Of a stretch of DNA of 64,000 nt, positions 11,876 to 20,505 are shown one piece after another. The notes beneath the pieces were generated by a model. It did not search any database, was not told where the DNA came from, and saw nothing but the letters and a program-made list of their open reading frames with translations. The DNA comes from Chrysophaeum taylorii (taxonomy: Eukaryota > Sar > Pelagophyceae > Pelagomonadales > Pelagomonadaceae), in the NCBI GenBank assembly GCA_029834535.1, contig JAQMWT010000671.1:372001-436000 (forward strand). The letters run 5' to 3'. Every line of letters begins with the position of its first letter. The first letter of the stretch is position 1. A program made the translations under genes and the position numbers.

Positions 11876-14101
11876 TTACAGCAGCGACGACGGTACCCCC
11901 TGCTGAAAAGATGGAGCCGCCCCTGGCGACAACAAACCCGAAGGTGGCGGTGGGGTGGTGGCTGGCGAGTTATAGATGGCTCGGAATTGGCGAGTTAGAT
12001 TGATGACTTGGTGCTGGACAGAGTCGCGCGTGCAAAACTCATCGTGGCTAAACCACGATACAACTCGAGTATCTGGGTTGAGTGTTGAAATTTTAGAGTC
12101 AAGAGCAAATGGCGAGAACCGTAAAAAGCGGTGGTCGTGATTTGCAATCGTCGAGGTTGTTATATTCCGAATTTTCCCCAACTTTCTCGTGGAGGTGTCA
12201 AAAGAGTTATGCACGGCAAGTGCAATCCGCCGCATCATGGTCGCTTGCGGGACCATACTGCCTAACACTTTCATCGCAGCTGTCTGCGATAGATCACCCC
12301 ATTGCCACGTAAGACGGAACCGTCGTGATTTCCTGATGCATTTCCAACGCGAAAGTGATCGCGTATTGGGAAGATGAGGTCCCATCTGCAACTTATTGCG
12401 CGTTACCGTAAAGGATTGTCCAACAGCAGGGCGTGTTGAGGAGAGCTGTAAACCACAATCAAAGGGTAGCCGCTCGAAAAACCCGAAGCAGGACCAAAAC
12501 GGTCTTGTAACTTTGGCGGCGGTTCGCGTGTAAGTAACGGTAAGGAAAGCTGAACATGACATGCGAGTAAACGCGTGCGCGTACGCAGCAACACGGGCGT
12601 GATGCTGTAGAAGTCGACAATGCATGGAATGTAAGAACTGTGATTTACAAACGGTATCACGGACGGTCCCTGTTCCAATCACATTACATGCATTCCGAAA
12701 ATGACGCAGGACCCACGAAGTAACTGCGGCGCCCTTGCGCTCATCTCGATGGTGCAGATTGCCGCGGTTGACCCATAAATGCAGGGAGGGCTCGCATGAA
12801 AGTAGGAATAATGCTTCCGGTAATCTCCCGACAGGTAAGTCAACACCACGTCGTACGTACGACGATGAGATTTCCCTAAAACGTCCAAGACACAAGGAAT
12901 TCCTGGAAATTGAAGCTGGTAGACAGCTTGGGCTTGTGGACAAGATTCCAAAGCCAAAACGATGCGAAAAGAGGTTCCAAACAACTCATTGCATTGTCGG
13001 ATACCTAAAGTCGAGCCACCAGCGCAAATGAAGAACGACGAAGTTGTAGGTGACACGTATCCTGGCCAAAGAGGCGTATGCTCAGCCAGCAGCCCTTTGG
13101 CGATCTCCTCCATTTCTGGGTTGTTTTTTTTTCTCTTCCTCTGGAGGAGGCTCGGGAGGAGGTCTTTCAGCCAAAACCTCCTCGTCAATTTCAGTCTTGT
13201 CTTCGTCCATTGAGGCGGTGGCGTAACAATTGTCGGGGTCTTCTTCAGTAGCTTCGAACTGAACATTCACACATCCTTCGTGCCGCACGATCTCTCCTTC
13301 GATCATGGGCGTGTAGGGATCAATGCCGATTGGGCCTTCTCCAATGTGCTCTACGGCCACGTGCACTTCGTTCGGCTCCGTCGGTGAGAAGGACGAACAT
13401 GATCCTGGTATCACACGAAGATCTGGATGCAGCGACCGACAAGGTCGATAAGCTTGTCCCTTCATCAGCAGAACATCGCACTCGAGCTCTAGCATGTAGG
13501 GATGACTAGGCAAGATATACCGCGTGTTCGTGACATAAGCGAAGTAAGGGACGAAATTCCCATCTTCACGAGAATCTCGACGAGAAGGCAGTTGGTCTGC
13601 GGTGGTAGATCCGGGCGGATCGCGCGGAGCGTGGCGACCGCCTTCTAACGGAGGCTGTCCAAGAAGAGTGCGACGGTGATCGGCCCTGGATTGGATTGAC
13701 CGGAAGAGGCTTGCATAACTCCACGGGCGGGCAACAAACACATAGGTTTGAATTGCCTCGTATTTACGTCCCGTATGGCAAGCCCAGCTGTTGGAAACAT
13801 CGGCACTATCGTCGGAGTCGCGTCGAATGCGTCATCGTACAAGAAAACGCCTTGGTTATCCTGGGGAAGATCGGACACACTACTCTTGATGACCCCAATG
13901 GTGACTTCAGTGCGACGAAAAGTGGCGGTCTCCTCGGTGTAATCCACGATGGCACCTAACAGGCGCAACTCTCATGCTCCCAACAGTAAGTGGCCACTTG
14001 TTTGCCCAATGAAAAACGTCAGCAGCGTTGATGTCCACGGTGTCAGAGACACACGGAGCACCACCCACTCCTTTGTAGCTGCTCCTGACCACCCGAACCA
14101 C
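11876..14101 (-). pseudogene. Decayed cytosine-C5 DNA methyltransferase
   Basis: The motifs of a DNMT/Dcm-type enzyme occur in the right order on the minus strand, spread over several frames. Motif I is FICAGGSTLGIRQ (about 12996-13040), followed by ALESCPQAQAVYQLQFPG. Motif IV with the catalytic Cys is HASPPCIYGST (about 12766-12798). An RxRxR region, VLLRTRTRLLAC, lies near 12580, and motif X is MKVLGSMVPQ (about 12215-12290). Upstream is an unrecognised N-terminal region (13082-14101), partly acidic and Pro/Lys-rich. Lesions include an in-frame TGA at 12679-12681, a frame change between 12403 and 12480, one at the T9 run near 13130, and others near 13660 and 13975. The family methylates cytosine at C5 using AdoMet; this copy looks inactive unless the breaks are sequence errors or introns. 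C5 methyltransferases captured by eukaryotic retrotransposons are known, so a mobile origin is possible, but no reverse transcriptase was found beside it. Confidence 0.65.
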
Positions 14102-16272
14102 TAAGACTGCGCGTGCACGGAAGTGGTTGACGGTAAACGATACTGTCGAGATTTGCCTTTTTGCCAGACGCTCCGCGCCGTCACGTGTCTCACGACCTTC
14201 AGATCACCAACATAGGCCGCTCGTGCCCACACCTAGCCGCGCACGCCTTACGAGGGCGCATATCAATTGGTGACCTCACACGTTTCTCGACGCATTCCTG
14301 GCGTCTGAACTTTGAACTTGCGAGTCACTTCATGGCAATTATTTCCAATGACGAGACGTCTGCCACTAAGCTGCCATGTCTCCGGAATTTCCCAGCCACG
14401 GGAACTGCCAGCCAAATAAGCATTCAGCTACCCATAGCCATTGCTCAAAAGCTATGTCTAATCCCGATTCCAGCAACGACTACTACTTTGCAGTCTCTCG
14501 TGGACGAAACGACGACAGATAAACCAAGATAAGACCACAACGGCTAGGTACACCAGTCAGTCCATTAACGTAGCAGACAAGGCAATGAACACCGGCTGCA
14601 CTGCACAGCTCCAGACTAAGAAGACGATGCCCACGTCTGACGTTCAGTCACTCGACGTCGCACGGCTTCAGGCGCCTACCTCACTCACAGCTGATGCACC
14701 CCATCCGATTGACCAGTCCTTCCGGCATGTCTCGCTTGCAGAAGCAACACTGCAGAACGCACGGGCACATCATGAATATGTAGGTAAGCACACCGCGATT
14801 ACACGCATCGGCGTATTACGCCTATCTGGTCACGATGAAACGAAGCTACACCTACGTCTGCTCTCTTCGCCTCTGGAAGACAAAGGCTGTTTTCCAACGT
14901 CCCAGGCAACTGATCCGCCCCTGCTGCAGCAATCCAGGTTAGCGCCGCGGATCTCGCTTTCCTGCACGCCCTACAGATCATGTCAGCGACACGCCAGAGT
15001 TGTACGCACTCGCCGGAATCTTCCCAGCACGGCTACCTCAGCCATGCAGATCACTGCACCGCCTCGATCTCACTTGACATTACGTCGATACATCGCTCCC
15101 TAGCGATCCCTTAATGTCATCTCTTGGATGACTTTGATCACGAGCGCGCATTCATCGCAACGATGGAGTCATCTCCGAGCGATGACTAAGAAGACAGTGT
15201 TGTGCTGAACCTGAAACGAAAGTTGTCCGAGCGTAGTGCTGCGCAAGCGATCGTGCATCTCAGCTGATGGTGAGCGTGCCATGGAGATGGCGCTATGTGG
15301 GTAGTCGAAACCGAGAGAGGCAGCGAGCGTGCCGTCGTGGGTGCGCATGAGCCTGTGCGGTGCCTGGGCTTTAGTCGGCATATGACGGATGACGTCATGT
15401 AGGTCGATGGGAGCCGAATGAGACATGATAGGGCTGGCTAACAGTGCGGGAACCAGTATGTCGGAGGTAACGCTCAGAGATGAGAGTGGAACGCAGTCCA
15501 CGTCGATCTTGGTTGCCGTATACGGCTATGCCATGTGCGTAAACATCTGACATGAAGGAGAGAATGCCTGTGTCCAAAACGAGAATGCGAGCATAGACTC
15601 ATGGGATCGTCGCATCTTGTTTCTGCAATCGTCAAGAGCTATTGAAGAAACCGCGGGAAAAACCACGAGCACATAAGTAACGTCTGGTGGCCAAAGTTCC
15701 TGTGGGATTGGCTGAGTTGGATCCAAGATAGGGTTCCTGTTCGTTGTGTGGTTGGAATGGTCGCGGTGGCCGGAGTGTCGTGGTGGCCGTTGCATCTAGA
15801 TTTGCTCGTTCTGAAGTCGCCTATTCCTGAAGTACGAACCTTCATTGCCGTGGGCAGCGGCTCGCATCTAACAAACCGGGCCGTCCGTGAGTCTCGTCCG
15901 CGAGCTTCGTCCGCGAGCCTAGTCCGTGTGGTCCACGGCAGGCCCTAGGCCGTGAATCCGGCCCACCCGCGGGCCGGGCAACGTGGTGCACCGCCAGTAG
16001 CTCCAAATACACACGAAGAAAATTTTCTTGAATTGTACCCGTGTGTATGCCGATCTCCATAGGTTTCGCCGAAATAGGAGCGTGCTTTCCGCTGCCTCTT
16101 GCGACGTGGGCGGCTGGCTGCCCCTGTCGCCGATGCGCTAGTAAAATAAGAAGCATAGGAAACTATGACACAGCTGTGCGGATCCAGGGCAGCTTATAGC
16201 GCGGAACTGGGTCTTAGACCAGCAATCGTCACAAGGCGTGGAGTCGCCGTAGACGTGCAGAAACCCATGGTG
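14102..16272. other. No recognisable gene
   Basis: The longest open frames (14585-15103 plus, 15169-15501 minus) have atypical composition and no motif I know. No tRNA, array or terminal inverted repeat was seen. Confidence 0.4.
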
Positions 16273-16602
16273 TGACTAAGTGGCATTTTTTTCTTGACCA
16301 AATGACATTTTTTGGTGTCTGGGTGAATATCTCTGTGACTAAATGACATTTATTTGTGACTGGATGACATTTTTTTGGCCTTTGTTGACCACATGACATT
16401 TTTTGGATGACCGAATTTCGACAGGATTCGACATGTCACTTGGCCACAAAAAAAAAATCTCATTTGGTCACAGATCATTAAAAAGAATGCTATTTGGTCA
16501 CGACGTGACCAAATAACCTTTTTTTTATAACCAAATGACACCAGTGACGAAAGGACATTAATTTTTGACCAAGTGGCGTTTTTGGTTGACCAAATGACAT
16601 CA
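16273..16602. repeat. Degenerate short-repeat array with TGACCAAATGACATTTTTT core
   Basis: About a dozen imperfect copies of TGACCAAATGACATTTTTT occur, some on the opposite strand as ATTTGGTCAC. Near the middle is a perfect palindrome at 16491-16515 with 12-bp arms (TATTTGGTCACG) around a single A. The TTTGGTCA core also fills the subterminal arrays of the MULE at 48.4 and 53.2 kb. It could be the end of a related non-autonomous element; no clear terminal repeat or target duplication was found. Confidence 0.7.
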
Positions 16603-17349
16603 ATCGGGAAAAAAAATCTAAGACAACAAGGTCGTCTAGTTCGCTATCCGAACTTAGGAGAAATCCGCCCTTGCGTGCCACAAGGTCCAGAGTCAGCTGT
16701 TTATCTGGCAGTAGCTCTGTTCCTCGTTGTCAGTGAGAAAGCTTCTCCGGGATTTATTGTCCCTGGGAAGTGGGGAATGTATTCCCTACCTGTGTAGTAT
16801 GTAGCTCGCGACATGCGGGATTGGCTAGTCACGCCTAAGACCGCACGCGGTCTCTACCATACAACCGTAGTGGGTCAAACCTCTCCAACAGGCGTAGAAA
16901 CTGAAAATCATCAGAACCCCCCGCCAGCTGTTTCTGGTGTAAACGTTCCATCCGCACCTCCTGATTTCTTACAACGTTACATCTGGCGCATCAGAAACGG
17001 GCAGGTTTATTATTGAGCCTCACCCAACGCGTCACACGATGTCTTACATACATACTAAACTTTTGGCGCTTCAAAAATAGGCAGGTTAATTGAGCATAAC
17101 CCTATGTAGAGTATTCCGCGAGGCAGTGGTGTAAAGTCACTGAAGAACCATCCCGTCTCACCGTGTGAGTCTGGCAGGTTAGAGTTCAGGGAACAGGTTA
17201 CTTTCTCAAGGAAGAAGAAGGGTAGGGAAGAGATCGCTTTCTCAACGGACGGAAAAAGAGCAGGATTCTGCATACTTCTCTGCACCCTCAGCATTACCAC
17301 GTATGGTCACTCTCCGCCGACCGGCCTTTCGGCGCTCCTCGTCTACAGG
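16603..17349. other. No gene; two related short segments
   Basis: No convincing coding sequence was seen. Two related segments, starting TGGCGCATCAGAAACGGGCA (about 16984) and TGGCGCTTCAAAAATAGGCA (about 17064), are imperfect copies of each other about 80 bp apart. Confidence 0.4.
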
Positions 17350-17430
17350 CCCGTGATTCCGGACTGGCTCCTGTCGGTCCGGCCTGGCTCCCATGCTCGG
17401 GAGAGGTCTGAAGTTAGTTAGTTAGTTAGG
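17350..17430 (+). mobile_element. LINE 3'-end fragment with (TTAG)n tail
   Basis: This segment matches, in opposite orientation, the 3' untranslated end of the LINE at 28676-28905. Both share GCCTGGCTCCCATGC, CGGGAGAGGTC and GAAGTTAGTTAGTTAG. It is only the last 80 or so bases of the element and ends in a TTAG microsatellite tail. Confidence 0.65.
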
Positions 17431-17589
17431 ACCAGAAAAAAAAACGTGACCTTTCAAACTGCCCGAACTGGTGGTGGTTCCGGTTTCCATCATGTGCCCA
17501 ACCTGGTTTTCACGTGCGTATGCCACAGTGAAATCTCCAATCGAGGCAAAAGGAGCGGCAAAACCGCGTCGCCCCTGAAAAAAACTCAG

Positions 17590-17660
17590 GGGGATTACGG
17601 GAATCGAACCCGTGGCCACCCGCACCCGAAGCGGGTATCATGCCACTAGACCAAATCCCC
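17590..17660 (-). tRNA. tRNA-Pro (CGG)
   Basis: The 71-nt minus-strand sequence folds as a tRNA with acceptor GGGGATT/AATCCCC, anticodon stem CCCGC/GCGGG around loop TTCGGGT, and T arm ACGGG-TTCGATT-CCCGT. Its D-arm sequence GGTCTAGTGG resembles eukaryotic tRNA-Pro. There is no intron and no encoded CCA. A T7 run a few bases past the 3' end can act as the Pol III terminator. It differs from the next tRNA only at the first anticodon base. Confidence 0.93.
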
Positions 17661-17770
17661 AGGGGCGAATACGCTAATAGAGACACAACTTCCAGAGATA
17701 CACGGTGTTCATGGCTCATGGCTCAACATATGATGTCACGCATCGTCAGATTTCCTGCTTCTCAATTCAG

Positions 17771-17841
17771 GGGGATTACGGGAATCGAACCCGTGGCCAC
17801 CCGCACCCTAAGCGGGTATCATGCCACTAGACCAAATCCCC
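17771..17841 (-). tRNA. tRNA-Pro (AGG)
   Basis: The sequence is identical to tRNA-Pro(CGG) at 17590-17660 except that the anticodon loop reads TTAGGGT. All stems pair. No run of four or more T follows within about 40 nt of the 3' end, unlike the other two copies, so its terminator is weaker or further away. Confidence 0.92.
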
Positions 17842-17885
17842 AGGTATTCGCATTGGATGCAATTCAAGACTGGAAAAGTCGCAGG

Positions 17886-17956
17886 GGGGATTACGGGAAT
17901 CGAACCCGTGACCACCCGCACCCTAAGCGCGTATCATACCACTAGACCAAATCCCC
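17886..17956 (-). tRNA. tRNA-Pro (AGG), variant with anticodon-stem mismatch
   Basis: This has the same architecture and a TTAGGGT loop, but the anticodon stem is CGCGC opposite GCGGG, leaving one G-G mismatch. There are also changes in the D loop and the variable/T-stem side. A TTTT run follows shortly downstream. It may be a working variant or a tRNA starting to decay. Confidence 0.85.
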
Positions 17957-18809
17957 TCATGCTACCAGCGCGGCTCCAACGCACGCGTTTCAGGAGACGT
18001 TTCAGGCGTTTCGTGCTGACCAGGTCGAAGAACTCGGGACAGGCACTTGCTCGTGCTTTTCAAGCGCCAACTCCGGATATATACCAAAAAAAAGGATCGG
18101 CACGATCCAGAATATCAGAGACGCCCGCAGGTACGTGTAGCTTTTCAGATAATTGAGAAATATATTCGTTGAAAACGGAATGAAGCCCATAAAACGGCGG
18201 TGAAACGGACTCTATCCTCAAAGCAAGAGTTTTCGACGCCGAACACAAAGTTCGCCAAGTGCAGGAGCGCGTTCGCAATGGTGCTCCACTGGTGGACTTG
18301 GTCTCTATCGGCGTTAGGATACCTCATCCGACGATCGAGCCAATGTCCACCAATGGAGAATGAAAAGCGGACGCCCCACGGGACGCGTCGTCGTCAAACG
18401 GCCGGTCGGGATGGCTGCGAAGCGCTGTAATGACCGAATCCGCAAGGCCGCGTCGCAAGTTTGCACGGCGGTGTGGCAGTAACGCCCATTCCCCCCACTT
18501 GCCTGCCTGCCACCTGACTTACCCTGATTGTTGCTCTGGTATTGACCTTGCACTTATGGGGGGGGTGTCATCTTGACACCCTCACTAGGGTCGGATAAGA
18601 AAACGAGACTAGCCCGCGCCGCAACGACGGGTCCTACAACGCGTGGGCTTTTTCCTTTTTTTGCGTGAGGGGACGAAAGGATGCCGACTTCACTATGGGG
18701 ACTAGTTCCATCGCGACGATCTCGCGGCGTGGCGGCACATACTGCTTGAGTACAAATGAACATAGCTCAGCGATCCGTTGAGTATGTTTTAGTACAAACA
18801 AGGGCAGGC
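17957..18809. other. No gene recognised
   Basis: Only short open frames without known motifs occur between the tRNA cluster and the next repeat array. Confidence 0.4.
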
Positions 18810-19132
18810 CAGTAAGTTCACCTAGTCCCAATCTCTAACCCCAGTAAGTTCACCTGGTCCCAGTAAGTTTCATATAAGTTCACCTGGTCAGTATTATTAT
18901 TGACAGTAAGTTCACCTAGCTCACACCAACTCCTTTGAGCTCGTCGCTCTCGCCTCCGCCAATCTAAGCTGCTTTGATCCGCACGCGCCTCCAACCTTTG
19001 AGTTTACTCTAAAAACCCTTTACTCTAAAAACCCCAGTATGTTCACCTGGTCCCAGTTTCACCTGGTCACTCAGCTCACCTAGTCCCAATCTCCAACCCC
19101 AGTAAGTTCACCTGGTCCCAGTAAGTTCACCT
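18810..19132. repeat. Degenerate AGTAAGTTCACCTGGTCCC array
   Basis: Multiple imperfect copies of AGTAAGTTCACCTGGTCCC lie at both ends of a unique core (about 18910-19030). One flank block, from CCCAATCTC..ACCCCAGTAAG to CCTGGTCCC, is repeated almost exactly about 280 bp apart. The core contains AATCTAAGCTGCTTTGATC, which recurs with two changes at about 56036. The array lies just 3' of the Helitron helicase remnant. Confidence 0.7.
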
Positions 19133-19149
19133 ACAGTGCGCGTGTAGAC

Positions 19150-19760
19150 GCCGTGAGGGGGCTTATCGGTATTGCGCAGCACGTGTGGGGTAGGGTGGAG
19201 TCGTCGACCCAGATGAGTATATCCTCGGGGATGCCGATCGACAGAGAGCCACGTAGAGCTGGACGTGGCAGAAGACGGGCTTGGGAAAGAGGACGCCGAC
19301 CTCGCGGGGCGTCTGGCCCTGGCTCTTGTTGATCGTTTGGCGTAGGCGGGCCTTAAGCGATACAGGTTGGAGGAGCCTCGGTGACAACGACACGATCGAT
19401 CACGTATCTGGTACCGTTACAGTGGCCGTGCGACGGGTCGAGGTTGCGAAGACATTAAGCTCGCGATCGAAGTCAGCATGCCGTTGGTTGTCAGGGAGTT
19501 GAAAACTCTACAGTAAAGAGCGAGGCGTCGTCTTCCGACCCAGCCTAGTCAGCCGAAAAGAACTCCGACGCCTCGTCTCCGGGAAAATAAAGGCCGCGGT
19601 CATGCGCGCGTTGTCAGCATCGACAACATCGTTTCGACGGGGCGTGAGAATGGCGCGCTGGCTAAAAGAGCCGCCGCGGGTCGTGGAAATAGTCTGCGAG
19701 GTCGCCGTAGACGGCTTGGAGGATCACTGTCTGGCTCTCGCGCCTACCTGATCCTTACTC
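19150..19760 (-). pseudogene. Helitron (Pif1-like) helicase C-terminal remnant
   Basis: In order on the minus strand, over three frames, are VYGDLADYFHDPRRL, SQRAILTPRRNDVVDADN, FFSAD followed by EDDASLFTVEFSTP, LRNLDPSHGHCNGTRYVI, TINKSQGQTPREVGV and PKPVFCHVQLYVAL. These are the signature blocks of the Pif1-type helicase domain of Helitrons (RAILTPxN, LRNLDP..GLCNGTR, TINKSQGQT, VFSHGQLYVALSR). Stops and frameshifts lie between the blocks, so it is not functional. No Rep/HUH nuclease domain and no clear Helitron termini were found. Confidence 0.8.
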
Positions 19761-20505
19761 TCGCGCCTACCTGATCATTACCCTAAATCGAGGGACAAAC
19801 AAACAAACAGACAGACAGACAAACATCTGTCGATTAGTAGTTAGGACTGAAACATAGTTAACGGCTCGTACGAACTTTCTTATCCGACCCTGCCCTCACC
19901 TGTCCGATTTTCGTGATGGCGTGAGGTATTACGCTGAGATCGGGCGTGTGGTGGTTTCACCCGCGGGTCGGGTTGGGAGAAAGGGTTGTTGAGGCCCCTG
20001 GTCCGGCCAGGAGGGGCGGGTATCTGAGAAAACCACTACAGTGGTCTCAGAAACGGGAATCGATAGTCCAACTCCCGGAATATCGATCTCCTGTTTTTCG
20101 GCGGCGAGTCGGTTCGTAACGGTCGAGTGAGTGCGAAGCCGACGCATTTGTGGGGAAGATCCAGAGGATCACGGGTACCGCCGCGGGGTTCATTTTACGT
20201 GATTCGGATCGAACGGGGAGCGGAGTCACTACGACTCATTTTGCATACTTTTGCATATCGTAAGGCATTGTTATAAGTCCTAACCTAGCTCGCGCGAGGC
20301 AGACCACCTCCTCCCTGACGGCGAGCGACAGCACCGGGAAGGCCGCCCATAGTCTTCACGCGCAAGGCAAGTACTTCCGTAAGACGAGCGCACCGGTACA
20401 GCGCGCAGTCAGACGGCTGCCGGCAATTGTCGTCTGACGAAAAGGAATACAACAAGCGAGTTGTGAGCGTTCGGATTAAGCCTATTATCCGGGCAAAGCG
20501 CGGTC
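19761..20505. other. Microsatellites, no gene seen
   Basis: This holds a two-copy repeat of CTCGCGCCTACCTGATC at about 19738-19775, an (ACAG/ACAA)n microsatellite at about 19797-19826, and otherwise nothing recognised. It may contain the 5' part of the Helitron. Confidence 0.45.

Noticed and set aside
18810-19132. CRISPR-like array
   Set aside because: Repeats are degenerate, lie on both strands in related arrays, have no regular unique spacers, and the genome is eukaryotic.
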